Shown in pieces: positions 23,273 through 34,194 of a DNA stretch of 64,000 bases (the stretch's first letter is position 1; each line of letters starts with the position of its first letter). The notes beneath the pieces are model-generated. The model was not told the DNA's origin. It saw only the letters and a program-made list of their open reading frames with translations, and searched no databases. This DNA comes from Megaleporinus macrocephalus. Lineage: Eukaryota > Chordata > Actinopteri > Characiformes > Anostomidae. The stretch lies in contig CM038704.1 in NCBI GenBank assembly GCA_021613375.1, positions 4,791,655-4,855,654 on the forward strand, read 5' to 3'. Position numbers and translations under genes: made by a program.

Positions 23273-25085
23273 TCAGACTCACAATTCAGAGACTCTCGAC
23301 TCAGACTCTCATCTCAGAGGCTTCAGGCTGGACTCAGACTTTTACCTTAGAGACACAAGACTCCACTCAAACTCAATCGCACACCTTGGAGTCTCAACTC
23401 AGACTCACACTTCAGAGACTCAAGTCTCGACTTAGACACACAACTCAGAGACTCATGATTCAACTCTGACTCACACCTCAGTGTCTCAACTCAGACTCAC
23501 ACTTTAGAGGCTCAAGACTTGACTCAGACTCAAACGTACACCTTGGAGTCTCAACTCAGACTCATACTTCAAAGACTCAAGACTCGACTCAGACTCAAAC
23601 TCACCCCTTGGAGTCTCAACTCAGACTCACACTTCAAAGACTCAAGACTTAACTAAGACTCGCACTTCAGACACTCAAGACTGGACTAAGACTATCATCT
23701 CAGAGGCTTTAGACTGGACTCAAACACTGAAGATTTAACTCAGACTTACATCTCTGTGTCTCAACTAAGACTCACACTTCAGAGACTCAAGACTGGACTC
23801 AGACTATCATCTCAGAGACTCAAGACGTGACTCAAGTTCACACTTCAAAGACTCAAGATTTAACCAAGACTTGCACTTCAGAGACTCAAGTCTCGACCCA
23901 GACTCACACCATAAGAGTGTCAACTCAGACTCACACTTCAGAGACTAAAGCCTCGTCCCAGACTCACACCTCAGAGTCTAAACTCAGATTCACACCTTAG
24001 TGTCTCAACTCAGACTCACACTTCAGACACTCAAGTCTCGACCCAGACTTTCACCTCAGAGACTCAAATCTCGACTCAGACTCACACTTCAAAGACTCAA
24101 GACTCGACTCAGACTCACACTTCAAAGACTCAAGACTTAACCAAGACTTACACTTCAGAGACATAAGCCTAGACCCAGACTCACACCTCAGAGTCTAAAC
24201 TCAGATTCACACCTCAGTGTCTCAACTCAGACTCACACTTCAGAGACTCAAGACTCGACCCAGACTTTCACTTCAGAGACTCAAATCTCGACTCAGACTC
24301 ACACTTCAAAGATTTAAGACTTAACCAAGACTTACACTTTAGAGACTCAAGACTCGACTCAGACTCACACCTCAGAGTCTCAACTCAGACTCACACTTCA
24401 GAGTCTCAACCCAGACTCACACTTCAGAGACTCAAGACTCAAACCAGACTTTCACCTCAGAGACTCAAGTCTTGAATCAGACTCACAATTCAGAGACTCC
24501 AGACTCGACTCAGATTCACACCTCAGAGTCTCAACTCAGACTTTCACCTCAGAGACTCAAATCTCGACTCAGACTCTCATTACAGAGGCTTCAGACTGGA
24601 CTCAGACTTTCACCTCAGAGACTCAAAACTCGACTCAGACTCACCTTTCAGAGACTCAAGACTCAACTCAAAGACTATAACAAGGACGCTCATCTCATCC
24701 CACATTGCAAATATTCAAGATTCGACCTCAGAGACTCACACGATATAAAACGTAATTGAGAAATTGATCTAATTTATTTAAGACTGGTCTCAGACTGTCA
24801 TCTCAGAGATACAAGACTCGACTCAAACTCACACCTCCGAGTCTCAACTCAGACTCACACTTCAGAGACTCAAGACTCGACTCAGACTCTCATCACAGAG
24901 GCTTCAAACTGGACTCAGACTTTCACCTCAGAGACTCAAAACTCAACTCAGACTCACACCTCAGTCTCAACTCAGACTCACACTTCAGAGACTCAAGACT
25001 CGACTCAAAGACTATAACAAGGACGCTCATCTCATCCCACATTGCAAATATTCAAGATTCAACCTCAGAGACTCACACGATATAA
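23273..25085 (+). repeat. Degenerate GACTC/GAGTC-rich tandem array
   Basis: Units of roughly 28-33 bp alternate CACCTCAGAGTCTCAACTCA and CACTTCAGAGACTCAAGACT types. GAGTC and GACTC in alternating units make many short hairpins. A compound segment starting AAGACTATAACAAGGACGCT is duplicated at 24671 and 25008 (337 bp apart). Copy 2 lacks 277 bp present here, between about 23882 and 24159. Confidence 0.9.
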
Positions 25086-25347
25086 AACGTAATTGAGAAA
25101 TTTATCTAAATACAAACAATCAGAAACATAGCTGTTCAAATCTGTCACTCTGTCGTCGCGTATCCGGCCGTGAGCTAGATTTCTGGAATTATTGTGTATT
25201 TGCTCATTTTGTGAGCGCGCTGAAGATTTCATCACTACTGTATGAATCTTATATCACAGTCTGAGCGCCAACAACCACTGAGCACTCGGGGCTGTTCCAG
25301 CGTCTTACTGTGTTCATTACTGATAAATACCAATATCTCTCTCTAAG

Positions 25348-25395
<48 letters not shown>
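25348..25395 (+). repeat. (CT)n microsatellite
   Basis: A near-pure CT run ends in TTTCTCTCC. The second copy is longer by a few bases. Confidence 0.97.
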
Positions 25396-25397
<2 letters not shown>

Positions 25398-25910
25398 CGC
25401 CTCAAATTACAAACAGCCCTCTCTCCCCCAGCTGGGAAAAGATGCAAGCTAAATGAGAAGACTTAATTGAGATCGTCACCTTTACAGCCCTGTGAACTCT
25501 GCGCGCTGCTTAATTCAAGGATATCTATCCGTGTCCTGAAATAAGAATTAATCAATTAATAGCCGCGTCTGTATTAATACCATCTCCGGCGTGTATGTAG
25601 ATGTCAGACTTGAGTTGACATTCTGGACCACTCACACAGGCACATAGCCCAGCACACGCGATCCGGGGGCTCTGGCCTCCGTTCAGGCGCAGGGCTGGAT
25701 TTATTTCGAGTCAGGAATTGAATTAGAAGTGCCTCGCGGAGCGGTCGGAATCGGGAGCTCGCGCACTAAATCAGCCCACTGAATTATTGAACAGCGCGGA
25801 ACGTGTTAAGAAAATTAGCTCCGGGAAAGTGTCACGTCAGTACGTGCTTTTCCTCCGAGGGTAAAAAAAAACTGTTGCTGAATTTATGTAGCGAAAGAAG
25901 TGCTACCTAA

Positions 25911-25946
25911 CCCCCCCCCCCACCACCCCCCCCCCCCCCCCCCACC
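25911..25946 (+). repeat. Poly-C tract with CCACC interruptions
   Basis: Most of the tract is C, with CACCAC interruptions. Copy 2 is shorter (about 47379-47402), as expected for allelic or base-calling variation. Confidence 0.95.
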
Positions 25947-26394
25947 ACCGGCCGCCCTCCTCCTCCTCCCACCCAGCCGCCTTCGTGTGCCGCAGTCAGA
26001 ATCAATGTTTGGTACTCGGCGAGTATTTGTTTTACAAAGGAGCGATACTGTACGTCCGGCTCTCGCTTCCCAAGCCTCGGCTCTTTATTGCGAATTTCCA
26101 CATCGCCATGGAAACCCATAATACCTCAGAGGCCCCCGAAGACAAGGGTCAGCCTGGAGAGCGCGTGGCAAAATGTCATTCCAGCCCTGGCCGGCGACTG
26201 TGTCTCCTCGCTAACAACACGGCCAGAAGAAAAAACACACACACAGGCGCGTTAATACACACACACTGCAACGTCCTGGCAGCGGAGGGCCTCGTGCTCA
26301 CGGTCAGTCAGGTCGGACCCCTGTAAGGAACGATGCCAGAGGTCACACACACAGTCATATCACTACTGTCTGAAGAAAAACATCCATCTCTGTT

Positions 26395-26942
<548 letters not shown>

Positions 26943-27034
26943 ATATATATGTAATTAGTTACATTTACTACAGGATTTGTACTCTACTATTAATGCTACA
27001 AGTATTTTCTAATAGTAATACCTTTACTTGCCCT

Positions 27035-28068
27035 TGCCCTCACTATCTGCCCCTCTCCCTGTCTCTCTTCCTGTCACTCTCTATCTCCCTGTCCCTCTCA
27101 ATGTCTCTCTCTGTCTCTCTCTCTGTCTTTCTCTGTGTCTCTCTCCGTCTCTATCCCTGTCTCTCTCACTGTCTCTCTCTCTGTATCTCTCCATGTCCCT
27201 CTCCCTGTCCCATTCACTGTCTCTTTCTCTGTCTCTCTCACTGTCTCTCTCTGTGTCCCTCTCCCTGCCCCTCTCCCTGTCTCTCTCACTATCTCTCTTG
27301 CTATCTTGCTCCCTGTCTTTCTCCCTATCTTTCTCCATTTCTCTCTCTCTCTGTCTTTTTTTTCCTGTCTCTCTTTATTGGTTTTTCTCCCTGTCTCTCA
27401 ATCTTTTTCTCTTTCCCTTTCTCCCTGCCTCCCTGTCTCTCTTTCTGTCTTTGTCTATCTCCCTGTCCCTCTCAATGTCTCTCTCTGTCTCTCTCTCTGT
27501 CTTTCTCTGTGTCTCTCTCCGTCTCTATCCCTGTCTCTCTCACTGTCTCTCTCTCTGTATCTCTCCATGTCCCTCTCCCTGTCCCATTCACTGTCTCTTT
27601 CTCTGTCTCTCTCACTGTCTCTCTCTGTGTCCCTCTCCCTGTCCCTCTCCCTGTCTCTCTCACTATCTCTCTTGCTATCTTGCTCCCTGTCTTTCTCCCT
27701 ATCTTTCTCCATTTCTCTCTCTCTCTGTCTTTTTTCCTGTCTCTCTTTCTTGGTTTTTCTCCCTGTCTCTCAATCTTTTTCTCTTTCCCTTTCTCCCTGC
27801 CTCCCTGTCTCTCTTTCTGTCTTTCTTCCAGTCTCTCTCTGTCTTCCTCCCTGTCTCTCTCTCTGTCTTTCTTTCAGCCTCTCTAACTGTCTTTCTCCCT
27901 GTCTCTCTCTCTGTCTCTCTAACTGTCTTTCTCCCTCACTCTCTGTATTTCTTTTTGTCTTTCTCTCTGTCTCTCTCTCTTTTTTCCTGTCTCTCTATGT
28001 GTCTCTCTTTTTGTCTCTCTCTTTTTGTCTCTTTCCCTGTATCTATCTCTGTCCCTGTCTTTCTCTGC
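27035..28068 (+). repeat. Polypyrimidine tract with a 374-bp tandem duplication
   Basis: It is (CTGTCTCT)-type sequence. The segment starting CTATCTCCCTGTCCCTCTCA occurs at 27081 and 27455, so 27081-27825 is two tandem 374-bp units. Open frames of 297-360 codons (plus) and 63-85 codons (minus, Arg/Glu/Asp) are low-complexity artefacts. Confidence 0.95.
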
Positions 28069-28420
28069 CACCTGTCATTCCCACATCCTTCTGTTTGTTT
28101 TGGGTCTTAGCTCCTCCCTGTCTCCACCCTCTTGTCACCCACCTCACCTGTTCTTTGTTTGTGGCTCCTCCTCATCCTAAATGTTCCTCGTCTGTCCTGA
28201 TGTATTGATACCCCTAGTCTTGGCTCTTGTGGGTTTGTTATAGTGAATGTTATGTTTTTGTATGTGTGTATTTTCTTGGTTTCTTGTTTGTTTTCTTATT
28301 TCTAGTCTTGGTGTTTTGCGCTCTCTATATCAACCAGCACTTTAAATCAAGATTCGAATAAACAGACACCGCATTTGCCTCCACTTCCCTCGCCTGCCCC
28401 ATCATCACAACCAGACTCCC
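28060..28420 (+). mobile_element. LTR-like retrotransposon remnant with poly(A) signal
   Basis: The order CCACCTGTCATTCCCACA, CACCCACCTCACCTGTTC, CTCCTCATCCTAAATG, GATACCCCTAGTCTTGGCTC, then AATAAA (28357-28362), then CATTTGC.TCCACTTCCC resembles LTRs of fish retrotransposons I have seen. No gag or pol is near. Family assignment is uncertain. Confidence 0.35.
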
Positions 28421-28429
28421 TCACCTGTT

Positions 28430-29124
28430 TTCATCTCTGAGGCATCCATGCTGTTAGTGTTATTACTACATGACCAGCGACTAACCAATGTTAACGCATC
28501 ATCACCGAGCAGTAAAGTTATCAAGTTATCTACTAGACTAGTCTGTGCAGCCCCTACTGTGTGTGTCCTCATGTGCGTATATCCGATGCTGAGAGTCTAA
28601 ACAGTGTTTATCTGAGAGTAAACATTTTTTTCAGCTCTCCTTCGTGTCTCAGTCTGGCTGCTCCGTCTGCTGCCGCTGTTGAAGGAAAGCCCTCAATAAC
28701 ACAGCTTCTGAGATCCTGATGCAAATTTCTGCCTTTGCTCGGCAGCTTCGCTCAAACTTCAGTAAACTAAAGGGTGGATGTGCAATCTGCTGTGCGCGTA
28801 GTATCTCAACTGGCTTTTCTCTCCATCCTCCCTCTGTTAAATACTTCAGGAAAAGAGGCACGATTTGCATCTCCGTGCATGCGTTTCATAAACTTCAGGT
28901 TTTTCTGAGTTGCTGGTGTGAAAGGCTCAGTACTGCAGGTCCTCAGTGTTACTGCACTTCAGTGTGAGCGCTGGCTGAAGAACCTCCGAGAGAAAAAGCA
29001 CCATCAATCATTATCAGCTCAGGTTTGAAACGTTTGATGCTCTTGAGATGCTTCGTAAATGCTTACCTTGCATTTAACCCTTTAATGCCAAGACAAACAA
29101 AACAGCCACTTATTCTCTGCTGCA
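28430..29124. promoter_or_regulatory. Unique island with inverted pair of octamer (POU) motifs
   Basis: ATGCAAAT at 28719-28726 and ATTTGCAT at 28863-28870 form an inverted pair 144 bp apart in high-complexity sequence. Frames of 82 codons (plus) and 73 codons (minus) use this region and show no known domain. It is a candidate enhancer; conservation was not tested. Confidence 0.4.
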
Positions 29125-30190
29125 TTTTACAGCAGTCAGATTAAAATAATTAACTAATAATTAGTCAATCAGCTGAACTCAGGTCCTAATACTAACACAG
29201 CTAACAGTACTGTTGATGAGCTATAGTTATAAGAAGGCTTTATATGTAATTATATGTATTTATAATATATAAGCATATTATTATACATATTACTATATAT
29301 ATATAAAAAACTCTCCCTTTCATTCTCCCTGTCTTTGTCCTTGTCTCTCTGTCTCTCTCTCTCTGTCTCTCTCTGTCACTCTCTCTGTCTTTCTCCCTGT
29401 CTCTCCCTGTCTTTGTCCTTGTCTCTCTGTCTCTCTCTCTGTCTCTCTCTGTCTTTCTCCCTGTCTCTCCCTGTCTTTGTCCTTGTCTCTCTGTCTCTCT
29501 CTGTCACTCTCTCTGTCTTTCTCCCTGTCTCTCCCTGTCTTTGTCCTTGTCTCTCTGTCTCTCTCTCTGTCTCTCTCTGTCACTCTCTCTGTCTTTCTCC
29601 CTCTCTCTCTCTCTCTTTGTGTCTCTCCTCTCTGTCTTCTTTCCCTGTCTCTCTATCTGATTTTCCCTGAATCTCTCTTTCTGTCTCTCCCTGTCTCCTC
29701 CCCTTTCTCTCTCTGTCTATCCCTGTCTCTCTCTGTCTCTCCCTGTCTTTACCTCTGTCTCTCTGTCTCTCTCTGTCTTTTTCTCTGTCTGTCTCTCTCC
29801 CTTTCTTTCTCCCTGTCTCTCCTCCTTTCTCTGTCCCTTTCTTTCCTGTCTCCCTGTCTCTTTCTCTGTCTCTCTCTCCCTTTCTCCCTGTCTCCCCTGT
29901 CCCTTTCCCTTTTCTCTCTCCCTGGTCTCGCTCCTCTGTCTATCCCTGTTCCTCTCTGTCTCTTTCTCCTGTCCCTTTCCCCTTTCTTTCTCCCTGTCTC
30001 CTTTCCCAGTCTCTCTCTATCTCTCCCTGTCCTCTCTCTCTGTCTCAATTTTTCTCCCTGTCTCTTTCTGTCTCCCTGTCTCTCGCCTTTATACTTATAA
30101 CTATAGCTCAACAACATTACTGTCAACCGTGTTCGTATTAGGACCTGAGTTTGGTTAATTGGCAAATTATTAGTCAATTATTTTAATGAC
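29125..30190. mobile_element. Inverted-repeat element with a CT-rich array in its loop
   Basis: The left arm (about 29125-29240, with CTCAGGTCCTAATAC and GAGCTATAGTTATAA) matches the reverse complement of 30085-30190 (TTATAACTATAGCTCAACAA and GTATTAGGACCTGAG). The arms are about 110 bp and imperfect. The enclosed loop holds an AT-rich run and then CT-rich repeats (29310-30083). Confidence 0.7.
29310..30083 (+). repeat. Polypyrimidine minisatellite, 64-78 bp units
   Basis: The anchor CTGTCTTTGTCCTTGTCTCT recurs at 29329, 29407, 29471 and 29535 (78, 64, 64 bp), followed by irregular CT-rich sequence. The second copy is about 59 bp shorter, close to one unit. Confidence 0.93.
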
Positions 30191-30199
30191 TTCTGTTAA

Positions 30200-31234
30200 A
30201 AAATGTTCTTGACTTTAATTTTGGAGCATTTTCTATTGGTCCATTCTTCGGATTCTGTAACTTCCAGCCCACCAACATTTACACATGTACCTGAAACCAT
30301 AAGGAGCTCTCACCAGGATTTGTATTTACAGCAGTGGTGCTACAGCAAATTACACTCAACAACAGTAGGGGGAGCCCGATGAGCACTGAATGCCCAGCTT
30401 TCCCAGCTCAGCTCTGGCGGTTATAATCAGCTGATTAGGTGAATCAGGGCATTGTACACTAGAACAAGCAGATCTGTGGTTCTCCAGCACCAGCATGGTG
30501 GCTGAACCGTTTGGCCCTGAATTGAATTTACGGGCCTTAAGGTAGCCGCCCTGCTGCGGTCACCTAAATAAGCATGGATGGATGCTGTGTAACCCATTAG
30601 GGTCTATTGGAAAACAAAAGTCCGACCTATGGTTATGGGCTTGTCAGATAGTAATGTAATGATTGGTGGGGTTTAAGGAGGCATTGAGACGGGCCCATAC
30701 AGCAGCTAAAAAAAATCAATATCAATTACCTGGCTATTTGGAGAGCTGTCGAGGAGGAGAACCTCTTTCCCCCTACTCTTTTTTCCAGCCATCAACAAGT
30801 GATTGCTCTGTTCTCGGTGATTAAAAAGCCGAAACTTCGTTGGCCGCCACGGTGAAGGGTAATCTTGGGAGGAGGTTTAAACCTTGAGCTGGCAAAGAGG
30901 TCCCCGTTTAAATCTTATCCCTGGATGTGTAGTGTGTTGAGGTTGCATTATAACTCATGATGTTCTGGCGACTCATTGACGTTCTGTCTAGAGTGCAGGA
31001 CTCTAAACTTCGCTTCGACACCACGTTTGTGTTTGTAGGTGGATGAGAGTTATGATTTGTTTTCCAAGGGTAAGGTTGGAAAAACATCTCAAGGCTTGTT
31101 GATGTGGACGTAGGTTAGATACACGCTATTTTATAAAGGTCTACAGCAGAACTTCACCCTTATTATGGGTCTAGAAATGGTTTAAGTTAAGGCTTATTGA
31201 TTTATATACACCATTGTGCAACAAAATCTGGGTC
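30200..31234. other. Unique region with CNE-like stretches
   Basis: A reverse-strand fragment of the AGAAATGCTCC family sits at 30205-30250. CAGTAGGGGGAGCCC near 30365 is a weak CTCF-like motif. The stretch 30680-30860 (AATCAATATCAATTACCTGG, then GTGATTAAAAAGCC) has CNE-like character. Copy 2 shows many one-base indels here. Confidence 0.4.
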
Positions 31235-31735
31235 CCCAATGAGCCTCGCCAAGAAACCCCTCAGATCAAGAGGAAGAAATCTTGAGAGGAACCAGACTTA
31301 AGAGGGGGAACCTATCTCCCTCTGGTTCACACCAGATAATAAAACAAGTACAACATACAGTAAGAATAAGATTGACCACTTTGTGCATAAGTGAATATAG
31401 AGACAGAAGGGGAGGAGAAGAAAGGACTGAGAAGAGCAAGAGAAGAAAACATCACTGATTAGATAAGGAGACAGAATCTTTGGAGAAGCCTGTGGGTCCT
31501 GCAGATGAGTTTTTCTACTGAGCACTGGACAGCATGAAGAGTGAGTGATCAACCTAACATGCATGTGTTTGGTCCTGTGGGAGGAAACCGGAGTACCCGG
31601 AGGAGAACCCACCGTCGCCTCTGGCTCGCTCACTGGGGGATATATGTTCTAACTGTCTTTTCAAACTTCTGTAGAGCTGCTCTGAGACAACACTGCGTAA
31701 AATCGCCTCACAAATAAACTTGAATTGAATGGAAT
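31235..31735 (+). mobile_element. Composite interspersed repeat with retroposon-like 3' tail
   Basis: The sequence from about 31553 to 31615 is the reverse complement of a fish SINE core (CATGCATGTGTTTGG, then GTGGGAGGAAACCGGAGTAC). It ends with GCTGCTCTGAGACAACACTG and AATAAACTTGAATTGAATGG, a tail typical of fish retroposons. The 111-codon minus frame here is repeat-derived. Confidence 0.5.
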
Positions 31736-31739
31736 ATAA

Positions 31740-32086
31740 AGTCAGGTCATATTCTAAAGTGGTGGTGAGGATTTCGAGGAGTTATAGGCCGGGATAGCAG
31801 ACCGTCTCGGGCGGGTTTCCAAGCCCTGGGTTACAACATGTCCGTTTATTTACCTGAGCTGACAAGGTCGCAGGGTTATCAAAACACGGCTCGCAGCTGG
31901 GAACCTTCTGAGAGAGGCTTTCACCATCCGTCTTAGCTATGCCCAGGAATCTCCCTCACGCATCTCTTTCTGGAGCTTACATAATGTTTTTGTTAGAGTC
32001 TCTGAAACTGTAGGTTTTAACCAAATAAGTATAAAACATGATGAACATGGATTTGCATATAATTTAATGTTTAAGATGTGAACAGA
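31740..32086. other. Unique sequence upstream of the second SINE-head VNTR
   Basis: This is non-repetitive sequence with no gene signal. It ends directly at the SINE start (GGCGGCACGG, 32087). Confidence 0.45.
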
Positions 32087-33320
32087 GGCGGCACGGTGGT
32101 GTGTAGTGGTTAGTAAGGTGGTGTAGTGGTTAGTATGGTGGTGTAGTGTTAGTATGGTGGTGTAGGGTTAGTAGTGGTGTAGTGGCATTATGGTGGTGTA
32201 GTGGTTAGTATGGTGGTGAAGTGGTTAGTACGGTGTGTAGTGGTTAGTATGGTGGTGTAGTGGTCATTATGGTGGTGTAGTGGTTAGTATGGTGGTGAGT
32301 GGTTAGTACGGTGGTGTAGTGGTTAGTATGGTGGTGTAGTGGTTAGTATGGTGGTGCAGTGGTTAGTACGGTGGTGTAGTGGTTAGTACGGTGGTGGTAG
32401 TGGTTAGTACGGTGGTGTAGTGGTTAGTACGGTGGTGTAGTGGTTAGTACGGTGGTCTAGTGGTTAGTAGTGGTGTAGTGGTTAGTAAGGTGGTGTAGTG
32501 GTTAGTACGGTGGTGTAGTGGTTAGTACGGTGGTGTAGTGGTTAGTATGGTGGTGTAGTGGTTAGTACGGTGGTGTAGTGGTTAGTATGGTGGTGTAGTA
32601 GTTAGTACGGTGGTGTAGTGTTAGTACGGTGGTGTAGTGGTTAGTATGGTGGTGTAGTGGTTAGTATGGTGGTGTAGTGGTTAGTATGTGTGGTAGTGGT
32701 TAGTACGGTGGTGTAGTGGTTAGTACGGTGATGTAGTGGTTAGTACGGTGGTGTAGTGGTTAGTACGGTGGTGTAGTGGTTAGTACGGTGGTGTAGTGGT
32801 TAGTATGGTGTTGTAGTGGTCAGTATGGTGGTGTAGTGGTCAGTATGGTGGTGTAGTGGTTAGTATGATGGTGTAGTGGTTAGTATGGTGTAGTGGTTAG
32901 TACGGTGGTGTAGTGGTCAGTATGGTGGTGTAGTGTCAGTATGGTGTAGTTGTCAGTACGGTGGTGTAGTGGTTAGTATGGTGGTGTAGTGGTTAGTATG
33001 GTGGTGTAGTGGTTAGTAAGGTGGTGTAGTGGTTAGTACGGTGGTGTAGTGGTTAGTATGGTGGTGTAGTGTTTAGTACGGTGGTGTAGTGGTTAGTACG
33101 GTGGTGTAGTGGTTAGTACGGTGGTGTAGTGGTTAGTATGGTGGTAGTGGTTAGTATGGTGGTGTAGTGGTTAGTACGGTGGGTAGTGGTCAGTACGGTG
33201 GTGTAGTGGTTAGTAACGGTGGTGTAGTGGTTAGTAACGGTGGTGTAGTGGTTAGTACAGTGGTGTAGTGGTCAGACCCGATAACGCTGGGATTGGCTCC
33301 AGCCCCCCCCGTGACCCCAG
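32087..33320 (+). mobile_element. SINE with its head expanded into a 20-bp VNTR, middle lost
   Basis: The SINE start GGCGGCACGGTGGTG (32087) opens about 1.18 kb of 20-bp units like those at 17685-22044. The array passes into a SINE 3' portion, GATAACGCTGGGATTGGCTC then CAGCCCCCCCCGTGACCCC (33280-33320). The normal SINE middle (B box, core) is absent. Many units have one-base deletions (for example GTAGTGTTAG, GTAGGGTTAG) that copy 2 lacks. Confidence 0.85.
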
Positions 33321-33324
33321 GGGA

Positions 33325-33470
33325 CATTTAAAGTGGTTTTGGTGTAAAACTCTCCGTTCTAAAGACACTGACAGCATGAGGACTATTTTCAGTGGTGGTG
33401 AATGGAACCAGACGTCCACCTCTAAAGCTCCCTCACAGAAAGTTATTACATTATATGGTTTCAGATGTTA
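33325..33470 (+). mobile_element. GGTGAATGGAACCAGACGTC interspersed family
   Basis: GGTGAATGGAACCAGACGTC, CACCTCTAAAGCTCCC and TCACAGAAAGTTATTAC match 9548-9615 closely. Confidence 0.6.
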
Positions 33471-33650
33471 TGCGTGAGTCGTTGCTTACTAAAGTTTAGA
33501 GTTAAAAATTTTGTCTGAAACATATTCTTTTAAAAGCCCTTCCTGGCCGAGGGGACATGTAGAACACTGCGATGCAAAATAGTCCCTGAAAAAAGTATAT
33601 ATTTTCACATTTATTACTATTTTACTCTCATGAATATTCCATAAAACATA

Positions 33651-34104
33651 CACGACTGTGCAAAAGTCTGAGGCACCTAAGTTGAGTGTTTAAATCATCT
33701 TTGCAGTAAGTGTATTTACACAGTAAGATCACCAGATCTGATTAGAACAGATATAAAAATATACATACAATACAAAGTAACATGAATATGTTATTGTGAG
33801 AGAAGTAGATCAGATCTTGATCCAGTTTGAAGAACAAAGTTAGGTTCCAGATTTCTCCTGGACGCCCCAGACATTGTATGAATGTATTCAGTTCCTTCAG
33901 CAGCAAATCTTGATTTAGCTTAATGAAGTACTGAGCAGTCAAAGCAGGTATTAGATGAGAACTGATAATAATACTGGGTTGTTTAGGAGAAGCTTGGAAA
34001 GAGTTAAATAAACACACTGACGAATGTAAAAGCACTACTTGCTCTATAAATACTGATTAATATTTAATTTTAATAATGTGTTTACAAACCTTTGCACAGT
34101 ACTG
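33651..34104. mobile_element. 454-bp TA-flanked MITE (Tc1/mariner-type)
   Basis: The left end CACGACTGTGCAAAAGT and the reverse complement of the right end, CAGTACTGTGCAAAGGT, form 17-bp terminal inverted repeats with three mismatches. TA lies on both sides (33649-33650 and 34105-34106), as for Tc1/mariner insertion. The 97-codon minus-strand frame inside has no transposase motif. A truncated inverted copy lies at 22150-22330. Confidence 0.75.
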
Positions 34105-34194
34105 TATGTAAGCTCACTAGTTGTTTAGATAAATAGTAAATGAATAGTAGTGCCAATGTTTGTGTTGTAGACATGGTGACCACCTCACCCGCAG

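Larger units (their letters stand above)
25105..26394. promoter_or_regulatory. Unique GC/AT-mixed island, strong CNE-like character
   Basis: AT-rich homeodomain-type cores (TTAATTGAGATCG, AGAATTAATCAATTAATAGC, GTATTAATACC) sit between CpG-rich stretches (25640-25860 and 25970-26330). A (CT)n run (about 25348-25395) and a poly-C run (25911-25943) interrupt it. The 113-codon plus frame at 25985-26326 is unrecognised. This is typical of vertebrate developmental regulatory DNA by eye; conservation was not tested. Confidence 0.4.

Noticed and set aside
24472..24759. 95-codon Arg/Leu-rich plus frame, present in both copies
   Set aside because: It is repeat-derived from the GACTC array; presence in both copies reflects recent duplication.
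27028..28208. 297-360 codon plus-strand frames and Arg/Glu-rich minus frames, with counterparts at 48432-49646
   Set aside because: They come from CT-rich repeats. All three plus frames are open at once, and one-base indels swap frames between copies.
33742..34035. 97-codon minus-strand frame
   Set aside because: It lies wholly inside a 454-bp MITE with no transposase motif.
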